Source: ASV31 sp965229765 (GTDB taxonomy: Bacteria; Pseudomonadota; Alphaproteobacteria; Rhodobacterales; Rhodobacteraceae). From it: a stretch of DNA of 64,000 nucleotides. Below are positions 1 to 8,546 of this stretch, piece by piece (the first letter of the stretch is position 1; each line of letters opens with the position of its first letter). The stretch covers positions 744,001-808,000 of the forward strand of contig CBDDJT010000002.1 of the NCBI GenBank assembly GCA_965229765.1, in the 5' to 3' direction. A program made the position numbers and the translations under genes. The notes beneath the pieces are model-generated. The model worked only from the letters and a program-made list of their open reading frames with translations. It was not told the origin of the DNA and ran no database searches.

Positions 1-561
1 AAGCGGCAGCGACACCACCGTCAGCGCGAACAGGACGAAGGCAAAGACGCCACCGACAACCAGTTCCACGGCAATCATGGTCAGCCCATCGGCCGTCAGG
101 AACGCCTCGTAGGACGAAGAGATGTTCGTCATCACCGAAAGCCCCATGAAAAGGGCAAAGATCATGTGCGCAAGGAACGTCCAGAACAGGAAATAGAAGA
201 CGATGATCGCCCCGATCCAGGGAATTTGCCGGTCCTTTTCGCGCAGCACGACGCCCAGCACCTCTGACCAGACCAGCGGCGTGCCCGCCTCCAGCCGGCG
301 GCTGACCTCGTACAGGCCCACCGCCGCGAAAGGTGCGATCAGCGGAAAGCCAAGGGACAGCGTCACGGTCCACGCCACGGTTCCGGCGCCAAGGCTGACA
401 AGCCCCAGGCCGACAAGCACATAGACGCCGCTGAAGAACAGGCCAAACGCAGGCGCGCGACGGAAGTCCCGCCAGCCGGCCCCCAGCGCGGCATAGATCT
501 CTGCCAGCGTCAGACGACCGACCTGTGGAAGCGGCGATGGCGCTAAAGTAGTGTCTGTCAT
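1..561 (-). CDS. DUF2189-like multi-pass inner-membrane protein (C-terminus outside window)
   Basis: The minus-strand frame opens with ATG at 561 and stays open to the window edge (187 codons read), so the C-terminus is missing. A short soluble N-terminus precedes several hydrophobic segments separated by a charged loop of the type RRLEAGTPLVW and LREKDRQIPW. This layout matches the DUF2189 family of integral membrane proteins, whose function is not established. The adjacent amidase on the same strand lies about 60 bases upstream, so co-transcription is possible. Family assignment is from recognition of the loop pattern and topology only. Confidence 0.75.
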   Translation of the reverse strand, partial: MTDTTLAPSPLPQVGRLTLAEIYAALGAGWRDFRRAPAFGLFFSGVYVLVGLGLVSLGAGTVAWTVTLSLGFPLIAPFAAVGLYEVSRRLEAGTPLVWSEVLGVVLREKDRQIPWIGAIIVFYFLFWTFLAHMIFALFMGLSVMTNISSSYEAFLTADGLTMIAVELVVGGVFAFVLFALTVVSLPL

Positions 562-622
562 GGTCCAGATCCTCCTTTCCGGACACATTCAGACTAGGCC
601 ATGAATGGCCCCGCCGCCAAGA

Positions 623-2026
623 TCAATCAGCGGGCGGCCGCCGCGCCGGCCAGTCCGTGGCCCGGTGATACGCCTCGGCCAGTTGCAGCAGGCCCAAGTC
701 GCCGCCGCGCGGGCCGATCACCTGCATCCCCATCGGCAGCCCCGCGTCACCGAAGCCCGCGGGCAGCGTGACCGCCGGCAGCCCGGTCAGGCTGGCCGGG
801 ATCACCACCTCCATCCAGCGGTGATAGGTGTCCATGGTCACGCCCGCGATTTCCTGCGGCCAGCGCCAGTCCGCAGGGAACGGCCAGACCTGCGCTGTGG
901 GCAGCACCAGCGCGTCGTATGTCTCGAACAGGTCCGCCGTGCGGCGATACCAGTCCGACCGGATCAGGCTGGCGGCCTGGATGTCGGCGCCCGAAAGCGC
1001 CAGCCCCTTCTCGACTTCCCACACCGCCTCGGGCTTCAGCGCGTCGGGTGCCGTGCGGTAGGGTTCGGCCAGCCGCAAGGCCACGGCAAAGGCACGCAGC
1101 GTGGTCCAGCTGTCCCATAGCGCGGCCGCCGAGAAGGGCGGCGCTACCGGTTCCACGATGCAGCCCAGCGCCTCGAATGCTCCCAGCGCCCGCTCGCACA
1201 GATCGAGGATACCCGCCTCGGCCCGCCATGCCCCGCCCCAGCCGCCAAGCCAGCCGATGCGCCGCCCTGCCACGGGCGCGCCAAGGCCAGCGGCGTAATC
1301 CTCGGTCGGGCGCATGGCCGGCACCCGCGGATCGGGCCCCGCGATCACCGAAAGCAAAAGCGCAAGGTCGCGCGGGCTGCGCGCCATCGGCCCGTCAGTG
1401 GACAGGGGATGCAGGAACAGGTCGCCGGTGTGCTGCTGCGGCACCAGCCCGTGCGAGGGCCTGAGCGAGTAGACGTTGCACCAGCCCGCCGGGTTGCGCA
1501 GGCTGCCCATCATGTCAGACCCGTCGGCCAGCGCCAGCATCCGCGTGGCCAGCCCCACCGCCGCCCCGCCCGACGACCCGCCCGCCGTCAGCGCGGTGTC
1601 ATAGGGATTGCGCGTCACCCCATAGACCGGGTTGAACGAGTGCGAGCCCAGCCCGAACTCGGGCACGTTCGTCTTGCCGATGGGGATCGCCCCCGCGGCA
1701 CGCAGCCGGGCGGCGAGGATATCGTCAGTCTCTGGCACATGGTTCGCAAAAAGCGGCGAGCCCATCGTGCTCACCACGCCCCTGACCGCCACGAAATCCT
1801 TGATCGCCACCGGCAGGCCATGCAGCGGGCCGCGCGGGTCGGCGTCGTCGGCGGCCCGTGCCTCGACCATCAGCGCGTCGGGATCGCGCAGCGCGACGAT
1901 GGCGTTCAGCGCCGGGTTCACCGCAGCGATCCGGTCGAGCGTCGCTGCCATCAGCTCCGACGGCGCCAGACGCCCCCCGGCGATGTCGCCCGTGATCTCG
2001 CTGGCTGACCGATCCAGCAGTTCCAT
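623..2026 (-). CDS. Amidase-signature (AS) family amidase
   Basis: A 467-residue hydrolase of the amidase signature family, which cleaves C-N amide bonds with a Ser-cisSer-Lys triad. The catalytic Lys lies in AIKDF near the N-terminus, the Gly/Ser-rich signature reads GGSSGGAAVGLA, and the nucleophile serine is in DMMGSLRNPAG. That last motif is normally D-T/x-G-G-S, so the two methionines before the GS are unusual. The substrate cannot be read from the sequence; related proteins are annotated as amidases or as GatA paralogues. This is not the housekeeping GatA, because there is no gatC or gatB nearby. The ATG at 2026 has a G-rich ribosome site. Confidence 0.88.
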   Translation of the reverse strand: MELLDRSASEITGDIAGGRLAPSELMAATLDRIAAVNPALNAIVALRDPDALMVEARAADDADPRGPLHGLPVAIKDFVAVRGVVSTMGSPLFANHVPETDDILAARLRAAGAIPIGKTNVPEFGLGSHSFNPVYGVTRNPYDTALTAGGSSGGAAVGLATRMLALADGSDMMGSLRNPAGWCNVYSLRPSHGLVPQQHTGDLFLHPLSTDGPMARSPRDLALLLSVIAGPDPRVPAMRPTEDYAAGLGAPVAGRRIGWLGGWGGAWRAEAGILDLCERALGAFEALGCIVEPVAPPFSAAALWDSWTTLRAFAVALRLAEPYRTAPDALKPEAVWEVEKGLALSGADIQAASLIRSDWYRRTADLFETYDALVLPTAQVWPFPADWRWPQEIAGVTMDTYHRWMEVVIPASLTGLPAVTLPAGFGDAGLPMGMQVIGPRGGDLGLLQLAEAYHRATDWPARRPPAD

Positions 2027-2096
2027 CCCCCCGCCCCTTCTTCTGTTCTAAAATACTCCCGCCGGAGGCAGCGGCCACGGGCCGCTTTCGGCGCGC

Positions 2097-3224
2097 CTAG
2101 TCCTCGGCCATCGCCTCGGCCCGGCTCTTGCCCGACACGTCCAGCGCAAGCGTCGCGGCCATGAACCGGTCGAGGTCGCCGTCAAGCACACCCTGCGTGT
2201 CCGATGTTTCGACCGAAGTGCGCAGGTCCTTCACCATCTGGTAGGGCTGCAGCACGTAGGAGCGGATCTGGTTGCCCCAGCCGGCCTCTCCCTTTGCCTC
2301 GTGCGCCTCCTGGATCGAGGCGGTGCGCCGGTCGAGTTCCATCTGGTACAGGCGCGATTTCAGTGCCTTCATGGCGATGTCCCGGTTCTGGTGCTGGGAC
2401 TTTTCCGAACTGGTCACAACGATCCCCGTCGGGATGTGGGTGATGCGCACGGCGGAATCGGTGGTGTTGACGTGCTGGCCGCCGGCGCCAGAGCTTCGGT
2501 AGGTGTCGACCCGGATTTCAGAGGGGTTCACCTCGATCTCGATATTGTCGTCCACCACGGGGTAGACCCAGACCGAGGAAAACGACGTGTGTCGCCGGGC
2601 CGAGCTGTCGTAGGGCGAGATACGCACCAGCCGATGCACCCCGGCTTCGGACTTCAGCCAGCCATAGGCGTTGGGGCCCGAGATCTTGTAGGCGGCCGAC
2701 TTGATACCCGCCTCTTCGCCCGCGCTTTCGGACTGCAACTCGACCGTGTAGCCCTTCTTTTCGGCCCAGCGGACGTACATGCGCGCCAGCATCGCGGCCC
2801 AGTCGCAGCTCTCGGTGCCACCGGCACCCGCGTTGATTTCAAGAAAGGTGTCGTTGCCGTCGGCCTCGCCGTTCAGCAGCGCCTCGACCTCCTTGGCCGC
2901 GGCGCGCTGCGCCAGCGCCTTCAGGCTGGTCTCGGCTTCGCCGACCACGTCCTTGTCGCCCTCTGCCTCGCCAAGTTCGATCAGTTCGACGTTGTCGTTC
3001 AGTTCGGTCTCTATGCCCGTGTAGGTATCTATCGCATCGACCAGCATCTGCCGGTCGCGCATCAGCTTCTGCGCCCGCTCGGGATCGTTCCAGAGGTTCG
3101 GATCCTCGGCCATGGCGTTGAATTCTTCCAGCCGGTGCTGCGCCGTGTCCCAATCCATCCGCTGGCGCAGAAGGCCCAGCGATTTCCGGATGGCGTCAAC
3201 GGTGTTCTGCGTTTCGGCGCGCAT
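2097..3224 (-). CDS. prfB: Peptide chain release factor 2
   Basis: RF2 recognises UGA/UAA stop codons and triggers peptide release. The protein has 375 residues when started at ATG 3224, which sits 9 bases after AAAGGA; the frame is open a further 19 codons but without better initiation signals. The release motif GGQ is at residues 248-250 and the stop-codon-reading tripeptide region reads SPY (203-205), where E. coli has SPF. The gene is one uninterrupted frame: the programmed +1 frameshift near codon 25 found in many bacterial prfB genes is absent. The PBP1A gene lies immediately upstream on the same strand. Confidence 0.95.
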   Translation of the reverse strand: MRAETQNTVDAIRKSLGLLRQRMDWDTAQHRLEEFNAMAEDPNLWNDPERAQKLMRDRQMLVDAIDTYTGIETELNDNVELIELGEAEGDKDVVGEAETSLKALAQRAAAKEVEALLNGEADGNDTFLEINAGAGGTESCDWAAMLARMYVRWAEKKGYTVELQSESAGEEAGIKSAAYKISGPNAYGWLKSEAGVHRLVRISPYDSSARRHTSFSSVWVYPVVDDNIEIEVNPSEIRVDTYRSSGAGGQHVNTTDSAVRITHIPTGIVVTSSEKSQHQNRDIAMKALKSRLYQMELDRRTASIQEAHEAKGEAGWGNQIRSYVLQPYQMVKDLRTSVETSDTQGVLDGDLDRFMAATLALDVSGKSRAEAMAED

Positions 3225-3299
3225 GTTCGGCTGTCCTTTCGTCTGGCCCTCGGGTGTAGCAACGCCCCGCGTGCGCGGCAAGCCGCGCCGTCGGGGCGC

Positions 3300-3319
3300 A
3301 AGCCGCTTGCAAGCGGCTT
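3300..3319. repeat. 20-bp perfect palindrome, AAGCCGCTTG type
   Basis: AAGCCGCTTG followed by its exact reverse complement, located between the PBP1A stop codon and prfB. The same 20 bases occur again at 19216-19235, which marks it as a dispersed repeat rather than a chance hairpin. It may act as a transcription terminator or REP-like element between the two genes; it has no T-run. Confidence 0.7.
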
Positions 3320-3329
3320 CCCCCCGCGC

Positions 3330-5855
3330 TCAGTACAGCCCGCCAGAGGACAGGGTGCCGAAATCCGCCTTTTCGGGCAGCACCGATTCTTCGCCGACAA
3401 GCGTACCGTCGGGGTTGATCTGCACCGTCTCGTCGGGTGCGAACAGTGGCAGGTTCGCCCCCATCGCCCAGCCGCCATCGATGTAGCCCATGCCGAACAT
3501 CGGCTCTTCGCCATCGCGGAAGTATTCCGCGACCACGCCGGGACCGCTGGCGTCATTGGGCAGGCGCCCGCCAGAGTAGCGGTCGATCTTGATGAAGTGT
3601 CCGCCCGGAGGCACATCGAACGGGCCGCCGCCGTACTTCTCGGTGGCAAGCTTCATGAACTCGTTGAAAACCGGCGCGCACATGGCCCCGCCCGAGGCGC
3701 CGGGCATCCGTTCGGGCCGGTCGTAGCCGATGTAGCAGCCCGCGACGATGTTCGAGGTGAAGCCCACGAACCAGACGTCCTTGGCGTCATTCGTTGTGCC
3801 GGTCTTTCCGGCCACTGGCACGCCTAGATTGACGCGCCCCGCCGCCGTGCCGCGCTGGACGACACCCTGCATCATCGAGGTGAGCTGATAGGCGGTGATC
3901 GCGTTCATCACGCGTTCGCGGTTCGACACGATGCGCGGCGCGACACCGGGATCGAGCGAGGCAAGCCTGCAATCGACGCACTCGCGCTGGTCGTGACGGT
4001 AGACGGTGCGGCCCCAGCGGTCCTGCACCCGGTCGACCAGCGTGGGTTCCACCCGCTCGCCCCCGTTGGCGAACATCGCATAGGCGGCGACCATCTTGTA
4101 GAGCGTGGTTTCCTGCGCCCCCAGCGAGTTGGCGAGGAACGGCTGAAGCTCGTCGTAGACGCCAAAGCGTTCGGCATAGTCGGCAACGGTCCACATGCCG
4201 ATTTCCTGCGCAAGGCGCACGGTCATCAGGTTGCGCGACTGTTCGATCCCGGTGCGCAGCGGCGAGGGGCCGTAGAATTCGTTCGAGGCATTGGTGGGCC
4301 GCCAGACGCCTTCGCCGGTGTCGACCTCGATCGGCGCGTCGATGACGATGGTGGCCGGCGAATAGCCGCTGTCGAGCGCGGCGGCATAGACGAAGGGCTT
4401 GAACGAAGATCCCGGCTGGCGCGTGGCCTGCGTGGCGCGGTTGAAGACAGAGTGCTGGTAGGAAAACCCGCCCTGCATGGCCAGCACGCGGCCGTTGTTG
4501 ACGTCCATCGCCGCAAAGGCGCCCTGCACCTCCGGGATTTGCCGCAGCGACCAGCGGATGAAGGATCCGTCGCTGTCGCTGGTCATCTGCCGGACAAAGA
4601 CCACGTCGCCCTCTGTCAGGATCTGGCCCGGGCGATTCACGCCGCGGATCCATCCCAGATCCTCTGGCGGGATCCAGTGGCCGTCTGCGTCGTCCTCGAT
4701 GCCCTCGATGCCAAGGCGCGCGTGCGTGTCTCCTACCTGAAGCACGACGGCGGGATACCACTGGTGTTCAAGAAAGATGTCGCGCGCGATGTCGAGTTCC
4801 GCAAGCGCGGCACGCCACGCCTCTTCGCTGGCCAGCGTCCCGGGCGGCAGGGCAAGCCCGGTGCCACGCCATTCGGCGCGCCCGCGATCAAAGCTTTCCA
4901 GCCCGCGGCGAAGCGCCTCGGCCGCCTTGGCCTGCAACTCGGGGTCGACGGTGGCGCGAATCGTCAGGCCGCCGCCGAAGAATTCCTCTTCGCCGAAGTC
5001 CACCGACAGCTGGCGGCGGATCTCGTCGGTGAAGTAGTCGCGCGGCGGCAGGGCGGCGCGGAACGGTTCGAAATCGCCGTTCTGCACCGTCAGAAGCGGC
5101 TGCGCCTGCGACGTCTGCATCTCCGCCTCGGAGATATAGCCGTTCTCGTGCATCTCCTTCAGCACGAAGTTGCGCCGGTCGGTCACACGCTCTTTCGCGC
5201 GCACGGGGTGATAGGTGGATGGCGCCTGCGGCAGGGCGGCAAGAAAGGCAGCCTCACCGGGCGTCAGCTCGCCAAGTGTCTTGTTGAAATAGGTCTGCGC
5301 CGCGGCGGTCACGCCAAAGCTGTTCTGCCCCAGGAAGATCTCGTTGAGATAAAGTTCGAGGATACGCTCCTTGGTAAGCGTTTCCTCGATCCGGGAGGCG
5401 AGGATAAGTTCCTTGATCTTGCGTTCGGCCGAGCGGTCGGACGACAGAAGGAAGTTCTTCATCACCTGCTGGGTGATCGTCGAGGCACCGCGCAGGCGCC
5501 CGCCGCGCAGCGCGTCGACCGCTGCGGCCAGCATACCGCGCGGATCATAGCCCTGATGGACGTAGAAATTCTTGTCCTCCGCCGAGATGAAGGCATGCTT
5601 GACAAGGTCCGGGATCTCGTCCGCGGGCGAGAACAGGCGGCGTTCCTGCGCGAACTCGTCGATCATCCGGCCATCGGTGTTGTAGATGCGGCTGATGGTC
5701 GGCGGGGCGTATTGCGCCAGCTGTTCATGGTTGGGCAGATCGCGGCCATACATCCAGAAGATCGCGCCGACGACCAGCGCAGCGGCCACCGCGCCGATCG
5801 TCAGCGCACTGAAGATGGCCCCCAGAAAGGACAGGATGAAGCGGACCATGCGCAC
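3330..5855 (-). CDS. mrcA: Penicillin-binding protein 1A (bifunctional glycosyltransferase/transpeptidase)
   Basis: An 841-residue class A PBP that polymerises lipid II and cross-links peptidoglycan in the periplasm. Residues about 5-35 form the membrane anchor. The GT51 domain shows E93 in SAEDKNFY and the GASTITQQ motif (about 123-130). The transpeptidase motifs are SSFK with S483 as nucleophile, SRN (540-542) and KTG (684-686). An insert of roughly 130 residues between the domains is typical of alphaproteobacterial PBP1A. It reads toward prfB. The cell-wall amidase at 6934-8163 is on the same strand upstream, but here a plus-strand methyltransferase gene and a small secreted-protein gene separate the two. 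Confidence 0.96.
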   Translation of the reverse strand: MRMVRFILSFLGAIFSALTIGAVAAALVVGAIFWMYGRDLPNHEQLAQYAPPTISRIYNTDGRMIDEFAQERRLFSPADEIPDLVKHAFISAEDKNFYVHQGYDPRGMLAAAVDALRGGRLRGASTITQQVMKNFLLSSDRSAERKIKELILASRIEETLTKERILELYLNEIFLGQNSFGVTAAAQTYFNKTLGELTPGEAAFLAALPQAPSTYHPVRAKERVTDRRNFVLKEMHENGYISEAEMQTSQAQPLLTVQNGDFEPFRAALPPRDYFTDEIRRQLSVDFGEEEFFGGGLTIRATVDPELQAKAAEALRRGLESFDRGRAEWRGTGLALPPGTLASEEAWRAALAELDIARDIFLEHQWYPAVVLQVGDTHARLGIEGIEDDADGHWIPPEDLGWIRGVNRPGQILTEGDVVFVRQMTSDSDGSFIRWSLRQIPEVQGAFAAMDVNNGRVLAMQGGFSYQHSVFNRATQATRQPGSSFKPFVYAAALDSGYSPATIVIDAPIEVDTGEGVWRPTNASNEFYGPSPLRTGIEQSRNLMTVRLAQEIGMWTVADYAERFGVYDELQPFLANSLGAQETTLYKMVAAYAMFANGGERVEPTLVDRVQDRWGRTVYRHDQRECVDCRLASLDPGVAPRIVSNRERVMNAITAYQLTSMMQGVVQRGTAAGRVNLGVPVAGKTGTTNDAKDVWFVGFTSNIVAGCYIGYDRPERMPGASGGAMCAPVFNEFMKLATEKYGGGPFDVPPGGHFIKIDRYSGGRLPNDASGPGVVAEYFRDGEEPMFGMGYIDGGWAMGANLPLFAPDETVQINPDGTLVGEESVLPEKADFGTLSSGGLY

Positions 5856-5990
5856 TCCGGACTAGCGTTGCCCTTGGTTATATGCACTCGGCCCGGTGGG
5901 GTCAAAACGTGAGCGCGTCCGCGTCGGAGCGATTCCGCCCATTCCCCCATCACGGTTGCGAGAGGCGGGGCGCACGGGCAGGATCGGGTG

Positions 5991-6593
5991 ATGCGCCCCG
6001 AGGACATCCTGCCAACCTATGAACGACAGGCCGAGGCCTTCGCCACCGCCCGGTCGCGCGCCCTGTTCGAGCGTGACTGGCTGGACAGGATGTGGGCGGC
6101 GGCGCCGGGGGCGCGCGTGCTGGATCTGGGCTGCGGGCCGGGCGCGCCGATCGCGACCTACCTGTCGGGGCTTGGGGCAGAGGTAACGGGCGTCGATGGC
6201 GCGGCGGCGATGGTGCGGCTGTTCCGGCAAGCCTTGCCGGGTGCGGTCGCGTTACAGGCCGACATCCGCGAACTGGACCTTGGCCGGCAATTCGACGCGA
6301 TCCTGGCCTGGAACAGCTTTTTCCACCTGACCGCGGCGGATCAACGGGCGATGTTTCCGGTCTTTGCCGCCCATGCCGCGCCCGGGGCCGTGCTAATGTT
6401 CACCTGTGGCCCGGAGGCCGGTGAAGCGTTCGGCAAGGTAGAGGGCGAGACGGTCTATCACGCCAGCCTGTCATCTACGGAATACGGCGCCTGCCTGCGG
6501 ATGGCGGGGTTCGAGACGCTGGCATGGCGGGCCGGGGACCCCGATTGCGCCATGCATTCGGTGCGGCTGGCACGCCGGACCGAACGCCCCTGA
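5991..6593 (+). CDS. Class I SAM-dependent methyltransferase
   Basis: A 200-residue methyltransferase with the SAM-binding motif VLDLGCGPGAP near residue 39, an acidic VDG at the end of strand 2 and a DAILAWNSFFH motif IV region. This resembles small stand-alone methyltransferases of the UbiE/Methyltransf_25 class, and the substrate is unknown. ATG at 5991 is chosen over the preceding GTG because AGGA lies 7 bases upstream. It is the only plus-strand gene pair inside a block of minus-strand cell-wall genes. Confidence 0.85.
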   Translation: MRPEDILPTYERQAEAFATARSRALFERDWLDRMWAAAPGARVLDLGCGPGAPIATYLSGLGAEVTGVDGAAAMVRLFRQALPGAVALQADIRELDLGRQFDAILAWNSFFHLTAADQRAMFPVFAAHAAPGAVLMFTCGPEAGEAFGKVEGETVYHASLSSTEYGACLRMAGFETLAWRAGDPDCAMHSVRLARRTERP

Positions 6594-6719
6594 AATCGCC
6601 AAAAGAGCCGGCGTAATGTGATCCCGCTCACGGAAGGCATCGGGGGAATCGGGCATCAAGGGCGCAACGAAGACGCGAAAAGCTCGGCACACTGCAGAGC
6701 AACAAGAGGAAACAAGACC

Positions 6720-6902
6720 ATGCTACATCGTTCGATCCTGGCCTTCGCCGTCCTTGGCACACTGGCGTTCGCGGCTGCCGCACAGGCCGATACCATGCGG
6801 CCGACAGGCACGAACCTGATTGCCCAGATCGACGGCGTCATCGCGGGCCCCGGCAAGGCCGCCGGTGGTCAGATCGGCAGCGGAGCCGGTCCAAGACGCT
6901 GA
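6720..6902 (+). CDS. Small exported protein, unknown function (60 aa)
   Basis: A 60-residue protein with a clear signal peptide (basic MLHR start, hydrophobic Leu/Ala core, AQA cleavage-like end near residue 23) leaving a mature peptide of about 37 residues rich in Gly, Ala and Pro. The start ATG at 6720 follows AGAGGA at good spacing. I recognise no family. Its stop lies 32 bases from the convergent end of the amidase gene. Confidence 0.6.
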   Translation: MLHRSILAFAVLGTLAFAAAAQADTMRPTGTNLIAQIDGVIAGPGKAAGGQIGSGAGPRR

Positions 6903-6933
6903 ATGCGATGAGGTCCGGCAGGTCCGGGGCGGA

Positions 6934-8163
6934 TCACTGACGGACCAGCGCGGCCTCTGCCGCATCGGCCACGGCCCAGGCCAGAAGCGCGTCGCGGACC
7001 GCGACGGCGGCGCGGGCGCGCCAGTCCTCTGACAGCAGGTTTTCCAGATCACCCGGGTTCGACAGGAACCCAAGCTCTATCAGGACAGACGGGATATCGG
7101 GCGCCTTGAGCACCGAAAAGGCGGCCGACAGGCGCGGACGCTTGTAAAGCGGGCCGACATGGGCGCCAAGCGCGCCGACAAGGTAATCGGCCAGCGCATC
7201 GGCACGGGGCTGTGTTTCGGTGCGGGCAAGATCCATGAGGATGCCCGCGATGCGGTCGTCTTCGGCGCTGAGGTCAAGCCCCGCCAGAAGGTCGGCCCGG
7301 TCGTGGCGTTCGGCCAGCTTTTCCGAGGCCAGATCGGACGCGGTGTCTGACAGGGTGTAGACGGTGGCACCCCGTGCCTGCCCTTCGGCCAAGGCATCGG
7401 CGTGGAGCGAGATGAACACGTCGGCCCCGGCGGCGCGGGCGATTGACTGGCGTCTCTCCAACGCCACGAAGATATCGGATTCCCGTGTAAGAACAACGTT
7501 GAAGCGACCGGTGCGCAACAGAACCTCGCGCAGCTCACGAGCAAAGCGCAGCATCAGCGGCGCCTCGTCCACGCCATTGCGCGAGGCGCCGGGATCGATG
7601 CCGCCGTGGCCGGGGTCGAGAACGACGACAATGGGCCGGTCGCCTTGCTGGCGAAGACGGGCGGGCGGCAGGTTTGTCACCGGATCGGGCAAGCGGAAGA
7701 GCGCGCTGTCGGGGGCGCCGGAGGCGGCGGCGAAATCCGAGGGAGTCGCGGGGGTCAGGATCACGTCGAGACGGGGGGGCTGGCCGGTCGTCATCTCGGC
7801 CGTCGCGATGGTGTAGGGGCCGGTCAGCGCCAGCACGAGGCGGGACCAGCCGGGCACGAGACGGCCAAGGCTTACCTGCTCTACGTGACTGGAAAGATTG
7901 AATGTTTCGGGCGCGACGCCGGTCCAGTCCAGCTCTCCGAAATCGACGACCAGACGGGCGGGATCGGTGAGGGTGAAGACACGGAACGGCACGGGCTGGG
8001 TCAGGGCGAGGGTCAGGGCGAACCCGTCGCCGCGCGGCGCGGCGGCGGCGCTGCCGGGCACCACACGGGCAAGCGCCGAGAACCCCTGCGCGGCGGTGTC
8101 GCGGGGAAAAAGGCCAAGAAAAACAAGGCTTAGGATCGCGATAAGGCGGAACACACTGCTCAC
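6934..8163 (-). CDS. amiC: N-acetylmuramoyl-L-alanine amidase, AmiC type
   Basis: A periplasmic zinc amidase that cuts the lactyl-amide bond between MurNAc and the stem peptide, acting in daughter-cell separation. The 409-residue protein has a signal peptide, an AMIN-type targeting domain (about 30-130) and a C-terminal Amidase_3 domain. Zinc and catalytic residues are visible in DPGHGGIDPG (His), VDEAPLML (Glu), ISLHADA (His) and LIELGFLSN (catalytic Glu). The start is GTG at 8163. In related genomes this gene commonly neighbours PBP1A, as here apart from two inserted genes. Confidence 0.94.
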   Translation of the reverse strand: MSSVFRLIAILSLVFLGLFPRDTAAQGFSALARVVPGSAAAAPRGDGFALTLALTQPVPFRVFTLTDPARLVVDFGELDWTGVAPETFNLSSHVEQVSLGRLVPGWSRLVLALTGPYTIATAEMTTGQPPRLDVILTPATPSDFAAASGAPDSALFRLPDPVTNLPPARLRQQGDRPIVVVLDPGHGGIDPGASRNGVDEAPLMLRFARELREVLLRTGRFNVVLTRESDIFVALERRQSIARAAGADVFISLHADALAEGQARGATVYTLSDTASDLASEKLAERHDRADLLAGLDLSAEDDRIAGILMDLARTETQPRADALADYLVGALGAHVGPLYKRPRLSAAFSVLKAPDIPSVLIELGFLSNPGDLENLLSEDWRARAAVAVRDALLAWAVADAAEAALVRQ

Positions 8164-8546
8164 CGGCCGTTTGGCTCTGTTGCGCGGACTATAGCGCGCG
8201 CGGGGCCGTCGGGAAAGCGGGCAGACACCGTGTCGGCATCACGTCGGCAAAACGTCGGCATCACGTCGGCGCGAGGTCCGGCTCAGTGATGAGCGCCAGG
8301 GGGTGGGTTGATGCGCTCACGCCGGGGCCTTCATGATCCCGGCACCCGAGCGGAGAACCCCGCCTGCCCCGAACAGCCGCCGATGGCGGTCCGGGCAGCG
8401 GATGGCCGCACCCTCGGCCAGCCGCTTTGGTCACGTTTGCGCGGGGGTCGAGGTCGTCCGGACGTGGCGGGGATAAAGTGAAGACCTCCGTCCTTTGGGC
8501 GGCTGCCCACAGCTATCCGGTGCCCGCTGTCCTGGCCCAGCGTCTC
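8164..8546. other. 383-bp intergenic region without a recognisable gene
   Basis: The region holds four 11-bp-phased repeats at 8231-8270 (listed separately) and otherwise GC-rich sequence without a convincing coding frame or hairpin with T-run. In several Rhodobacterales the ribonuclease E gene lies divergent to this amidase; it is not present here. I see no tRNA or riboswitch. Confidence 0.6.
8231..8270. repeat. Four direct repeats of GTCGGC with exact 11-bp period
   Basis: (C/T)GTCGGC begins at 8231, 8242, 8253 and 8264, i.e. once per 11 bases, with the spacer ATCA or AAAA. The phase is about one turn of DNA, as in arrays of sites for a protein binding one DNA face. It lies about 70-105 bases upstream of the amidase GTG start, so a role in its expression is possible. 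Confidence 0.65.

Noticed and set aside
2097..3224. Programmed frameshift in prfB
   Set aside because: The frame is continuous from a good start through the whole protein, with no in-frame UGA near codon 25.
2301..5912. Long plus-strand frames (500-640 codons) opposite prfB and PBP1A
   Set aside because: Both are mirror images of strongly supported minus-strand genes, with His/Gly/Arg-rich composition typical of antisense shadows.
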